Shown: positions 11,255 through 47,859, counted from the first letter of the stretch. The stretch: 64,000 nucleotides of DNA from Salminus brasiliensis (GCF_030463535.1 NC_132880.1:43916058-43980057); one strand, 5' to 3'. Numbers and translations: made by a program. Notes: generated from the sequence alone by a model not told the origin.

Positions 11255-11520
11255 CAGTCTTAAAATAAAGGTGCTACAAAGGGTTCCTTGAACGATGCCA
11301 TGGAAGGACCACTTTGGGTTCCATAAAGAACCATGGGTATTATTCACCAACTGTTCTTAATCAGAAACTCTTTACAAAGGTTTTTTCTTAATTGTGTTTT
11401 CTTTCTTAAACCGTTTATTGGTTTGATGTAAATGTTCTTTACGAATTTGATGTAATGGTTCTTTACAGGGTTATTTATCTCTGTTACAAACATGGTTTGG
11501 CTCTTTAGAGAACCAAATGT
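11255..11520. repeat. AGAACC-type dispersed repeat copy
   Basis: Starts with TTAAAATAAAGGTGCTACAA and contains GAACGATGCCATGGAAGGAC and CCATAAAGAACCATG, as in the copies at 4888 and 41565. Confidence 0.75.
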
Positions 11521-11544
11521 TTTGGTGTTTACAAAAATGTAGAG

Positions 11545-11682
11545 AGTGTGCACACATATAGACATAAGATAATATATATATATAAGAGTGCATGCAATGT
11601 ATATACATATATACGTAATATATAAATGTATGAGTGTATGCAGTAAATACACACACACACATATATATATACATATACACTA
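11545..11682. repeat. AT/CA-rich simple-sequence tract
   Basis: Runs of TATA, CACA and GTAT; low complexity, no coding. Confidence 0.85.
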
Positions 11683-11689
11683 CGCATTT

Positions 11690-13063
11690 TAATTCCACTA
11701 AAGACCATCAATATGAGTAGCACTACTAGAACTGTATGTGACAAACTGCACACTGACAAAAGAGCAAAAGACTGACAAAAGATTAACCTTCTGGTAAGTT
11801 TTCAATAATAATCAAAATGTTTTCAATAAAATGTAACAAAAATAATATTATTGTAATATGTCAGTTCTGTGCATCTTCGCCATTTTTATAATCTGTAGAA
11901 AAAAGCTTCAGATCGTCAATAATGAAGTATATGATTTATCATTATAAAATCATTATGTAATTCTATTGACATTAAAAACCTCAGTGGTCAAAATACATTG
12001 AGTTTCATATCTATATTCTATATATCTATTCTAAAGTCTATATTGTAAATTATTACTGTATATAAAACAAAACAAAAAATGTTTAACATGACAAGTGATT
12101 ATACATGCCTGAATGACACACTCTTCAGACAATGATTCAATACAGAACCGTGATAACTCAGGTAAAGGGTTATTCACACTGGTGGAAGACCTTTTGTGGA
12201 TGTTCCTATGGTTCCTAGGCTACATTATGTTCTGTTTGGAGAACAGAGTTTGCTGAAGACTATCTGCATCTACTGAACTATTAAAATGTTGCACACTAGG
12301 AACCAAACTGTTACGGCCAGACGACTGGGTCATCTAGAAACTCCAAAACATCAGACAGGTCTTGTGGGGGTTTTCTGGTATGCAGTGGTCAGTACCTACC
12401 AGCAGTGTTCCAAGAAAGGACAACTGGTGAACCAGTGACAGGTTTTTAGGTTTATAGGCTCCCTTAGTGAAAAAAGTGCACTTAATTGTATTTAAACATG
12501 CTGAGATTTGTCTAAGTATGTTGTAAATACACTAGCATATTTATGTAATAAAACAAATACTTGAATAATATTCTTGCATCAAATGATTGCAGGTAAACTT
12601 TGATCACAATTTAAAAACATATAATATAGTATATTTAGATAAACACATGATAAAGTATACTTTTAATTAAAAATGAGTTACTTTTCATTTAATATACATT
12701 GGAAATACTTTTGGTAGACTTTTATAATAATAATAGACTTTTGTCATTTTTTTTGTCTTTAAGTGTATTAAAAACTATTACAGTAATTCACTTAAAGCAC
12801 ACCTGCAGTGTCACATTAAATGATGTCAGTCTACTGTAATCCCAAAAGTTGTACGTAAAACTAGAGAGTTAGGTAAATGTTTGTGATCAGATCTTTGAAT
12901 TCAATCAATGTAAAATTATTGCGTTCATTCGGTCACCATTGGCAAATGGACAGTGATTGTCTCATTCAAAATTTAACAAAGTGGTACACACAAAACCTAA
13001 ACTGCACTGATGTTGGATTTAATATTTTTTTCATTTATCAAACCCAACAACCCAACAACCCTT
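11690..13063. other. AT-rich intergenic sequence
   Basis: About 1.4 kb with no recognisable gene. Short open frames lack codon-like structure or known motifs. Confidence 0.5.
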
Positions 13064-13107
13064 CATCAATAGCCTAGTGCTCTAACCGCTGAGCCACCCC
13101 TGCCCCA
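13064..13107 (-). mobile_element. SINE family A: 5-prime head fragment only
   Basis: The reverse complement carries GGTGGCTCAGCGGTTAGAGC, the tRNA-like A-box head of the SINE at 61523-61812. The B-box and body are absent. Confidence 0.7.
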
Positions 13108-13121
13108 AATTGCTGATCCAG

Positions 13122-13145
13122 TAATTATATATATATATATAATAC

Positions 13146-13186
<41 letters not shown>
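13122..13186. repeat. (TA)n microsatellite
   Basis: Imperfect then pure TA tract. Confidence 0.95.
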
Positions 13187-13187
<1 letters not shown>

Positions 13188-13262
13188 CTGTAAGCTTTTA
13201 CCTGCGTCTTTACGACCTCCATTATTTAAACCATATATTCATTAAATAGGGAGGTAAAATAA

Positions 13263-13415
13263 TAGGTTTGCTGCATGAAAGCCTTCTTCCCTGCACAGTA
13301 GAGACAGTTACTCCAACAAAATCAGCATAAACTCCTTTTAATACCCTTAATTTCAGAAGAAACAATGAATGAGCAGGTGTCCCAATACTTTATACTTTTG
13401 TCCATATAGTGTACC
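13263..13415 (-). mobile_element. Tc1-like nonautonomous element, left-end fragment
   Basis: Contains GGTGTCCCAATACTT and terminal TTTTGTCCATATAGTGTA, with an 8-bp local duplication inside the terminal repeat. Confidence 0.8.
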
Positions 13416-14008
13416 ATTCTCTTTCTCTCTCTCTCCCTCTGAAAAAGAGTGTCGCAGCCTCCCTTACAGCTAGAATTTGCCTGCTGCTGCTGATATGACA
13501 CATTTGCTTGCTGTATAAGCATAAACCTCATACAGATGGCACTGGGAGAATATTTGAATTGATAATCGCTTCTCAAAAATTGATCTGAAAACTTTATGCT
13601 TTGCAGTTTTCAACTTCCAAACGGCTCCACCGTGGTGCAGTCAGCACAAAGCTTCTGTTTTTCTTTCTTTTTCTTTTCTTTTTTTGTTGAAATGTAAAAT
13701 ATTGCCCAGAATGCCTCCACCCACTGCTCCAGGAACAGCACACCCAGTCTAATGCTTAATGTCATGCATTCATTAGATGATTTGCAAAGTCATCACAGCA
13801 CGTTCCATCAATCGCTCTGTCAGAATGGCATTTTATGGCGGCTGTCTTTCAGTAAATGGCTTTCTCTATGCAGGTGTTTCTCAAGCCAGTCCTCAGTGCT
13901 ATGCAAATAACTGTCACTCTATTCCGACACCCAATCCACCTGTTCTGGTATTCAGCGTTGTTCTGAGGACAATTTAAAGAAAGGGTTAAAGGATTCTTCA
14001 CATTGATG

Positions 14009-14035
14009 GAGAAACACCTTCTGAAGGTGTTTCTC
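14009..14035. repeat. Perfect 13-bp-arm palindrome
   Basis: GAGAAACACCTTC, one centre base, then its exact reverse complement. It lies inside a degenerate AGAACC-type repeat. Confidence 0.9.
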
Positions 14036-14403
14036 ATCCACAGTGGAGTTCCTTTTAACTGAATCATCCAATGAAAACAATGGCAGATGTTAATATCACC
14101 ACCACATATATAGAAATATTTTCTAATTGTTTGGAGGTTTTTATGCACGGATTAATCAAATATGCACTATAGATAATAATTTCCACTTACTTCCACATAT
14201 ATCATCAATCAAAAGTTGCAATGCTTGTACACACACTCAGCTTTCAGCTTAGCTCATCACAACAGGTAGGATGTGATTCTGTTCAAATACTTTTAATATA
14301 ATTTAAAATATCATTTTTACACCTGTGTTGTACAGCATGAAGGTGATCCGGCAACAGCCCATATAACACTGCAGAGTTTCACTTTCTGACATGACATAAA
14401 ACC

Positions 14404-14719
14404 CAGGCTATAAAGGAATGGTTGGGTGAGCTAGGTGTGGAAAAACTCAACTGGCCCGCAGCTGACCTCAACCTCACTGAACAAGAGATTATGAGCCAGG
14501 CCCTCTTATCCAACATCACTGTCTGTTCCTCTGGACAAATGAGCAAAACTTCCCACAGACACTCCAAAATCTCATACCTTCCTAGAGTACTGGAAGCTGC
14601 TACAGCTGCAAAGAGGGGACCAACTTCATATTAATGCCTATGGATTCAGAATGGGATGTAAAAAAAGGTCCTGTAGGTGTAATGTGTAGGTGTCCCAATA
14701 CTTTTGTCCTGATAGTGTA
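14404..14719 (+). pseudogene. Tc1-like transposase C-terminal remnant and right terminal repeat
   Basis: Translated fragments read LNWPAADLNLTEQ, then LPRVLEAATAAKRGPTSY, which resemble a Tc1-type DDE transposase C-terminus (the catalytic SPDLNPIE motif decayed). It ends with GGTGTCCCAATACTTTTGTC next to GATAGTGTA, the same terminus as the nonautonomous elements here, so this is a plausible relative of their autonomous parent. Confidence 0.75.
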
Positions 14720-14739
14720 TATATAAATATAGTATGACC

Positions 14740-15260
14740 TAATAGTGGGAATAACCACCCTTGGCTAAGTGACACTTAAATGACACTAGCAAGAAGGTGT
14801 TCACTATAGAGGTTCATGGGTCCTCAGTGGCTTCTCGAATGCTGTACCACTCGCTGGAGTTGTCGTTCCCCTTTGGCATCAATGGCCCATGGGGCACCAC
14901 TGTTATGCCGTTGGATGTTCCACAAAGTTAACAGTTTCCGAGATACTACCACCCTTCACTCAGTACTCTATTAATATTACCTTTTGGACATCATGTCACC
15001 ATGTCAACTGGCATCTGTGACATCTCGGGCTGAGTTCATTCCAAACCAGGGGTGGTCCTAGTATTCTGATATGACTGTGGCAGTGGGGGAAGGGTGGTAG
15101 CATCTCAAATACTGCTTAACAGTGGAGCCCCATGGGTCACAAGAGGGGAACGACGGCTCCGTTGAGTGGTACAGAGCAATCGACGCAACATTCTGGACCA
15201 GTTAACCTCTATAATGAACCCCTTCCATCACCTAATACAGTCCATGTCATGGCGTCTTGT
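14740..15260. mobile_element. Foldback transposon relic with long inverted arms
   Basis: Segment 14796-14961 is complementary to 15089-15225 over most of its length. Shared words are GTACCACTC, GTCGTTCCCCT and CCCATGGGGC. A single-arm relative lies at 55150-55445. Confidence 0.75.
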
Positions 15261-15262
15261 GT

Positions 15263-15799
15263 GTGTGTGTATATATATATATATAACCAGGAACCATTCC
15301 ATGGATGGATTTGCATAAGTAAAGATATCATTGCACAGTAAAACAAACCATTTCTATATAAATGGTTTCTCACAGAGCTAATTTTCCTGCCCTACTTCTC
15401 TGACTGGTGCAAACATAAGTAATTCTTTGTAATTTGCAGAAAGTATGTAAAGTTAAATGGCTGGAGGTGCCACAAACCCCAGATGTGGTAGCTGCATCAC
15501 AGCAGGAGGGAAGGAGGGGAAGATCCTGGGCTCTGTTCACTCACGCAAGCAAAAGCACATTCATATCATGAGCAGGCTTCCTGCACTTGGGTCTGTGTCA
15601 AAGTCTTAACTACGCAGAACGGAGATGCCGACAGCTACAGCTTTGGGCTCGATAGGTAGCACAGTTTTACATCTTGCAAGTATTTCACAGCAGTTTTAAT
15701 CAGTAAAGTTTTCCAATTTAAAAATAATAATAAAAAAGAAAAGAAAAGAAAAATGAACACTAAAATGATCCTTATTGTTCTTTCTCCTTAATACTCGGG
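15263..15799. other. Sequence downstream of FAM83G, probable 3-prime UTR part
   Basis: Short (TG)n(TA)n at 15259-15285 and A-rich sequence at 15718-15755. On the minus strand an ATTAAA hexamer lies at 15700-15695, about 100 bases after the FAM83G stop, and is a possible but weak polyA signal. Confidence 0.4.
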
Positions 15800-27142
<11,343 letters not shown>

Positions 27143-27295
27143 TGGGCTGCTGGATACCCGAGGAACCAGGCCAAAGGGTGTCTACTGAATTCGCCTAATT
27201 TATCCCATATGTGCAAACTCAGGCCGGCTGGAGATTACCTGTGGAGCTCAGGGCGAGTTATACTGTGTTAGGTGTTGCTTTTGCCCACCTGTATT

Positions 27296-27460
27296 CAGAC
27301 AAGCTCCTCCTCCTTGGTGGAGATTGGCTGGCTAATCATTTATACTTTGAAGAAGTCTGCCAAACTGTGTATATGAACTATTAGCCAATCAGAGCACAGG
27401 AAGAAGCCATACAATGACCAATCAGAATGCAGGAAGAGGCCACATACTAGCCAATTAGAA
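27296..27460 (-). promoter_or_regulatory. FAM83G: Putative FAM83G promoter with CCAAT-box cluster
   Basis: Three imperfect tandem units of about 33-35 bp carry CCAATCA, CCAATCA and CCAATTA (from 27384, 27418 and 27451). An opposite-strand ATTGG lies near 27325. All are within 340 bp upstream of the FAM83G ATG. CCAAT is the NF-Y recognition core. Promoter function is inferred from position. Confidence 0.45.
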
Positions 27461-28499
27461 TGCAAGGAGGTGCTCCACCCCTAGGCAGTCGCAGTCTACT
27501 ACAAGAAGCACAGGGGGTTTGTTGAAAAACGTGCATTCCAGCTCACCTGTATGACCAGTCACGTGACTGGCTCCCAGCATAGTGACTGCTGGTGTTGCTG
27601 AAGTCCTGGATTGTAGGCCAACACACCTCAAATATTACACTGTGCTGAGAGGGAGAGTAAAGTCAACAGAACCAGCCAGCACCGGTCTGAGAACCTCGTC
27701 AGGCCTCGCCGTGGAGCCCAGCGAGAACTTGAACTCTGTGGTCTCCAACCCTCCTCCTGGAGAGGTGCGTTCCTGCAGCTTTCTCCAACCCAAACATAAC
27801 ACACCCCAATTAGCCAGTCAAGCACTTCTGAAGACTGTAATTAGGTGGATCGGGGATAGGTTTGAAGTCTGTGGGACAGTAGCTCTCCAGGAGCAGGGTT
27901 GGAGACCATTGAGTTACAGTCCTCGCTGGGATCCACTGCTTTATCTACTGTGTACAGCTGTCATAGCGTCACGAGGAGTAAAACAAATATGTGATGAAAA
28001 TAAACAAATAAATAAATAAATTACTGGCCCGTGGAGCTTATCGTTAACACATCTTTATTTTCACCTAGTGACAGTATTCATATACAGCTCAGTTATGTAT
28101 GAAACAGTACTTAGGTCAAAGACAATGGAATAAAAATACCACATAACAAAACACACAACAGGCAATATAGAAGGACAAATGCAACACAGTTAGAACAAAA
28201 TGACTGACATTTATAAAGAAAGTGCTGTAAATGTTGCATTTGAGGGCTATGTACAGATCTTCAGATGGACAGTGCTGTGAAAGAAGTATTCCCAGCTCTC
28301 AGCTCCTGTTCCAGATCAATCAACTACATTTATAATATACAACAATGCTGCGTTCCATTACGCTAAAGACTTTACTGGTTTACTGATTTTAAGACGAATC
28401 TAACCAAACTATGTCACAATTTTAATATTCCAGGTCAGCGTTGTTAGCATTTTCCCATACCAGTTGATAACAGCGCATTTCAGTATTTTGGGGGCGTGG
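27461..28499. other. FAM83G-GRAP intergenic region
   Basis: No gene recognised. A repeat of the type CTCCAACCCTCCTCCTGGAG and its inverse (AGCTCTCCAGGAGCAGGGTT) at about 27746-27905 suggests an old inverted-repeat element. Confidence 0.4.
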
Positions 28500-28538
28500 G
28501 GGCGCTGCTCGTTTTCAGGAACTGCTCGAAAACCTCCC
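28500..28538 (+). repeat. 39-bp exact copy of FAM83G exon 1
   Basis: Identical to 26977-27015 inside FAM83G coding exon 1, in the same strand orientation, 1523 bp away. It lies 6 bp from the 5-prime end of the SINE at 28545. Confidence 0.97.
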
Positions 28539-28544
28539 TGGAGT

Positions 28545-28848
28545 GGGGCAGTGGTGGCTCAGCAGTTAGAGCGCCGGGCTATCGATAACAGGGTTGTAGG
28601 TTCGATTCCCGGGCTTGGCAAGCTGCCACTGTTGGGCCCTTGAGCAAGGCCCTTTACCCTCTCTGCTCCCCGGGCGCTGGAGTTGGCTGCCCACCACTCT
28701 GGGTGTGTGTGTGTACTCACTGCCCCTAGTTTGCTAGTGTGTGTGTGTGTGTTCACAACCTTCACTACCACAGATGGGTTAAATGCGGAGGACACATTTT
28801 GCTGTGCAGTGTACACTGTACAGTGACAAATACGTGCACCTTTAAGTT
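28545..28848 (+). mobile_element. SINE family A, full length
   Basis: Head GGGGCAGTGGTGGCTCAGCA, B-box GGTTCGATTCC, tail ACAGTGACAAATACGTGCAC. Close match to the copies at 61523 and 54103. Confidence 0.92.
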
Positions 28849-28849
28849 A

Positions 28850-29800
28850 AGTAGAAGTTGGACAGTATGACAGTATGAGGGTACGTATGATTTAATGAGA
28901 CACAAACAGATACAAGTTAATAAACTGCTAATAAACTGTATAATACTACTGCCTTTATTACTGTTGATGTGCAGTGCGGCCATCTTGGATTGTGAACTCG
29001 TGGTTGGTGAGGCTCATGAGACTTTTCGAGTAGGAAATCCAATCTGAGGACATCCAGTTGAAATTTCATACTTGGAACTCCAACATAAAAATCCGACATC
29101 CCAAGTTCAAATGGAATGCAGCATAAAGACAACACGGGTAAACACATTATACAGCTTTTTAAATGACGGTACATTAATTGATTAATTGAACCTATATCAC
29201 CCAAATAGAAAAAGCATTTGCCTCCTTAGCATCTAACATCCCATCCACACGTATCAGGCTATTTTTAAAAACAGAGGTTTTTGTCTCTGTTGGGCCTCCC
29301 GTCCACATGACAGCGCTGTGTTTGCTCACTAAAAAGGCTGTCGTGAAAAAATTGTTGTGTAGACTGAGAAACCGTTTGTTGGCTGAATCTCAAATACCTC
29401 CTAACTCCCTGTATAGTGAGCTACAAAAGTTATAAAACTACAACAACCACACGCAGATAGCCCTAGATTTCAGATTTCCGCATATCAATAAATACTGTTG
29501 TAGTACAGATATATAATGCTCTATTAATAGAATCTGTTATTTTGTGACGTGCAGAGTACACTACATAGGGAGTAGTGTGTCCTTTGAGATGAAACCTTCC
29601 ATGTGGTGTTCTGATGTCTCTCTTTATGAGGTACTGTCACCCATACGGGGCTAGCATGCAAGCATTTATGTCGCTGTGTGGACGAAATTAGTTTTAAAAA
29701 ACAAAGGGAGGAAAATCTATTTTTTAAATCAACCAGTTAACCAAATTCAACTAACAACTGGATTCAATTTTACAAGCATGATTACTGCCCATTCTGTTGA
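28850..29800. other. Intergenic sequence without recognised feature
   Basis: AT-rich. No exon-like or RNA signal was seen. Confidence 0.5.
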
Positions 29801-29829
29801 ATCTGGACATCACTTCATTAAAACCTGTC

Positions 29830-30511
29830 TGGCAAAATGAAGCAGGCTAGAAGGTCTCAAAAAGCAGCACATGATGCCATGTGCAGATGCAGATGCAAAG
29901 TCACTGAAATCTTCCAGTCTAGAAAGAGTTATAAAGCCATTGCTGAGGCTCTGGGACTCCAGTAGTGGACGACCTAGCGAACTTTCGTATGCAGGCCTAT
30001 CTTGCCTCAGTTAACGTCACCATACACAATACTGGTCCAACAATAAGAAAGACACTGGGCATGAATGGCATCCATGGGAGAGTTGCAAGGGCACAATCGA
30101 CTGGTGACCAAAAAGAACGCAAAGGCTTGTCTCACGTTTGCCAAAACACATCTAGACAGCCCTCAAGACGTTTGTGCTATTATTCTGTGAGTCTGACTGA
30201 TGAGTCAAATGAGGAACTTTTTGGAGGACATGGGTCTTGTTCCTCCACAACGATGTAAAAGACTCCTCACAAGTTATCGTAACCGCTTGACTGCAGTTGT
30301 AACTGCCAAGAGTGGCACAAGCGGCTATTAGGTTTAGGGGGGCAATTACTTTTTTCTATGGGTGATGCAGAATTAGTTGATTGTGTGTGTTTCCTCATTT
30401 TGACTTCATCTTATATTAAAAGTAGTGGGACAATGTGATGATTTCATTGTGATAAATATGCAACAGTAGAAGAAATGGAAAAGGGGCACATACTTATTCA
30501 CAGCACTGTAT
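29830..30511 (+). pseudogene. Tc1-like transposon relic with internal deletion
   Basis: Frames in series read KSYKAIAEALGLQ, NTGPTIRKTLGMNGIHGRVA and SLTDESNEELFGGH, then jump to YRNRLTAVVTAKSGTSGY followed by a stop and a terminal repeat ending ATTCACAGCACTGTA. The middle of the DDE domain, including the [12 protein letters not shown] region, is missing. Confidence 0.78.
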
Positions 30512-30772
30512 GCGTTTCTTTCTGTGTTTAGTGACACCTCCCTCTCCTCTCTGGACACAGTCAAATAGTCCATCAGTAGCCTCTTAGTGTCAACATCATT
30601 GCTCCTCTACGCTGGTGGCTAAATGACCGTAATCACATCTGGGTTCTTGTCTGGAAAGTCACCGGTCTACGTGCCTTCTTCACCTCATCTCAGACACCAT
30701 GTTACTAAACGCTGGTCTCTGGTTTCTGGCAGTCCACGTATGAAACCAGTGCCCACTGCCCCGGTTCAGAGG

Positions 30773-45007
<14,235 letters not shown>

Positions 45008-45300
45008 CCCGCGACCCCCCTGTACAGCAGCTGGAGCAGCTGGAAACCGATCTACAGTAAAGGAGTAGGTGTAGGTGAGAGGATCCACAGCCTGGCAGAC
45101 CCAAAAAGAGGAGCGTGCTGAGAGAGCAGCAGTGATAAGAGCAGAGCAGGAGGGAGAGTCCAATTCAGCACAAGCAGGCGAAGAGACTGTCCACTGGTGC
45201 AGAGCAAAGCTGGCTGTTAGATACAACACCAGCACATGAGACAGACTAAGTGGGTGAGAGAGTGTGAGTGTGAAAGAGAGTGGAAGAGGAGGAGGGGAGA

Positions 45301-45304
<4 letters not shown>

Positions 45305-45369
<65 letters not shown>
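45305..45369. repeat. (GA)n microsatellite upstream of GRAP
   Basis: About 60 bp of GA on the plus strand, (TC)n on the GRAP sense strand, roughly 300 bp upstream of the GRAP ATG. Confidence 0.97.
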
Positions 45370-45372
<3 letters not shown>

Positions 45373-45499
45373 TAGGAGGCAGGGAGGGGGTGGCAGTTCC
45401 TGTCTTTGCATTCTCTAACACAAGGAAATACAGCAATATGAGAAACAGGAAAACTAGAAAAAAGAGGTGAGAAGGAAGAAGAGAGGAACATGTGAGAAA

Positions 45500-46190
45500 T
45501 TTCCATCACTCCGGGAAGTGGAAAACTCCTCTAACCGTTTATGATGGCAAAAAAACTATATTTATAAACACTGTAAAATATCCACATTTTATGGAAAATT
45601 AGTTTTCCTTTTAAAATGACACATTCTCTGTAAATGAACAAACCAACTGTTATTTTAATAGGTATGCCAATACTTACAAATTACATGAATTAATTAATTT
45701 ATTAATTAATTTACTCTATTAGACTAAATACTATTTTTTTGCTTTCAGATTTACCTAAAATTACAAGGAAGCTGTAATTAAACATACACATAATAATATA
45801 ATTTTACATACTAGCAATTTATTTTTTTTGCTTTTTAATTTTAGGGTAAATTTAATTTGTCATCTGCCAAACGAAAGCTGCAAAATTAAAGTAAAAAAAA
45901 ATTACAGAAATTGTCCTGAATTATTGACAGAACATCTTCAAAAAAGTGACAACACTACTGCAGCAAACATATACATCTCTCCAATTGGCTCCTGGCACCA
46001 TCTGTTTGCATACGGGGCGTGTCCTCCTCACTGTCCGTGTGTTGTCGTTTCCCCCAGGCTACCATCTCTATGGTGTCCTTCCATGTTTTATATCTTTGGT
46101 TGACTGCCTGGTGTCAGTGCTGTAGGCTGTAAGAGCAGGTTGCCACTTTCTGTGTTAATGAGTCTGGCTGTGCTGCGCTGGTTATATATA
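45500..46190. other. AT-rich flank upstream of GRAP
   Basis: No gene recognised between the GA repeat and the Tc1 element. Confidence 0.5.
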
Positions 46191-46198
46191 TATATATA

Positions 46199-47474
46199 CA
46201 GTGGGGGAAAAAGTATTTAGTCAGTCACCAATTGTGCAAGTTCTCCCACTTAAAAAGATGAGAGAGGCCTGTAATTGACATCATAGGTAGACCTCAACTA
46301 TGAGAGACAAAATGAGAAAAAAAATTCTGAAAATCACACTGTCTGATTTTTAAAGAATTTATTTGCAAATAATGGTGGAAAATAAGTATTTGGTCAATAA
46401 CAAAAGTTCATCTCGATACTTTGTTATATATCCTTTGTTGGCAATGACAGAGGTCAAACGTTTTCTGTAAGTCTTCACAAGGTTGGCACACACCGTTGCT
46501 GGTATGTTGGCCCATTCCTCCATGCAGATCTTCTCTAGAGAGATGTATTGGGGTTGTCGGCGGGCAACACGGACTTTCAACTCCCTCCAAAGGTTTTCTA
46601 TGGGGTTGAGATCTGGAGACAGGCTAGGCCACTCCAGGACCTTGAAATGCTTCTTACGAAGCCACTCCTTTGTTGCCCTGGCAGTGTGCTTGGGATCATT
46701 GTCATGCTGAAAGACCCAGCCACGTTTCATCTTCAGTGGTTTTGCCAAAATCTCACAATACATGGCCCCATTCATTCTTTCATGTACACGGACCAGTCGC
46801 TCTAGTCCCTTTGCAGAGAAACAGCCCCAAAGCATGATGTTGTCACCCCCATGCTTCACAGTTGGTATGGTGTTCTTTGGATGCAAGTTGCGAGTTGTGT
46901 TTGTACCAAACAGTTCTACTTTGGTTTCGTCTGCCCATAAGACATTCTCCCAATACTCTTCCGGAACATCCAAATGCTCTCTAGCAAACTTCAGACGCGT
47001 CCGGATATGTACTGGCTTAAGCAGGGGAACGCATCTGGTACTGCAAGATCTGAGTCCCTGGTGGCGTAGTGTGTTACTGACGGTAGCCTTTGTAACGTTA
47101 GTCCCAGCTTTCTGCAGGTCATTCACTAGGTCCCCCCGTGTGGTTCTGGGGTTTTTGCTCACCGTTCTTGTGATCATTTTGACCCCACGGGCTGAGATCT
47201 TGCGTGGAGCCCCTGATCGAGGGAGATTAGCAGTGGTCTTGTAGGTCTCCGATTTTCTGATTATTGCTCCCACAGTAGATTTCTTCACACCAAGCTGCTT
47301 GCCTATTGCAGATTCAGTCTTTTTTTTCTCATTTTGTCTCTCATAGTTGAGGTCTACCTATGATGTCAATACAGGCCTCTCTCATTTTGTTAAGTGGGAG
47401 AACTTGCACAATTGGTATATACATACAGTGGGGAAAAAGTATTTAGTCAGTCACCAATTGTGCAAGTTCTCCCA

Positions 47475-47478
<4 letters not shown>
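46199..47478 (-). mobile_element. Tc1-like transposon, nearly intact, with rearranged right end
   Basis: The left terminal repeat begins at 46199 with CAGTGGGGGAAAAAGTATTT after a TA. The right repeat, reading inward from 47417, matches the left from CCAATTGTGCAAGTTCTCCC onward but lacks its outer 29 bp. Instead a second outer end in the same orientation as the left end (47426-47478) follows. (TA)n flanks both sides. About 210-bp terminal repeats are inferred. Confidence 0.92.
46359..47288 (-). CDS. Tc1-family DD34E transposase, 309-aa open frame
   Basis: Cut-and-paste transposase of the Tc1/mariner superfamily. The N-terminal helix-turn-helix DNA-binding region includes [20 protein letters not shown] and [20 protein letters not shown]. 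Catalytic residues are present: the first Asp in [11 protein letters not shown], the second in QHDNDPKHT and the Glu in LNPIENLW, with exactly 34 residues between the last two. The basic hook reads SGAPRK instead of the usual GRPR-like form. The frame starts late: the family-typical first 15 or so residues ([16 protein letters not shown]) lie just upstream at 47289-47335 but in another frame. The break is in a run of eight A's, suggesting a one-base loss. It may still be close to functional, but is probably dead without that N-terminus. Confidence 0.9.
   Translation of the reverse strand: MKKSTVGAIIRKSETYKTTANLPRSGAPRKISARGVKMITRTVSKNPRTTRGDLVNDLQKAGTNVTKATVSNTLRHQGLRSCSTRCVPLLKPVHIRTRLKFAREHLDVPEEYWENVLWADETKVELFGTNTTRNLHPKNTIPTVKHGGDNIMLWGCFSAKGLERLVRVHERMNGAMYCEILAKPLKMKRGWVFQHDNDPKHTARATKEWLRKKHFKVLEWPSLSPDLNPIENLWRELKVRVARRQPQYISLEKICMEEWANIPATVCANLVKTYRKRLTSVIANKGYITKYRDELLLLTKYLFSTIICK

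Positions 47479-47532
<54 letters not shown>
47475..47532. repeat. (TA)n microsatellite
   Basis: About 58 bp pure TA directly after the stray Tc1 end. Confidence 0.97.
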
Positions 47533-47538
<6 letters not shown>

Positions 47539-47859
47539 TACAGAATTAATTAAGTTAATTCACTTTAGATAAGCATGGCTAATTATGCATGATTAAGAAC
47601 ACATAAGAAAAGTACTAATGAAGTTCATCAGTATATTAAATACACTTAACTAACCAACAGATTTAATATTTAGTCATCAATCTCACGACTTAAGTAGCAA
47701 TGAAAATTATTCAAGCCTCATTGCAAATTAGTTTTATCATAGACCTTTACAAACTTTCAGCTGTTTACCAGTCAGATCCATCGCCCAGAAAAGGTCCAGA
47801 TTTATTCCATTATTCCACAGAACAGAATCCCAAAACTTTAGTGGAGCGCTGAAACAAAA

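Noticed and set aside
45008..45436. In-frame extension upstream of GRAP ATG
   Set aside because: Mostly a Leu/Ser run from (TC)n. The ATG at 45007 gives the exact GRB2-family N-terminus.
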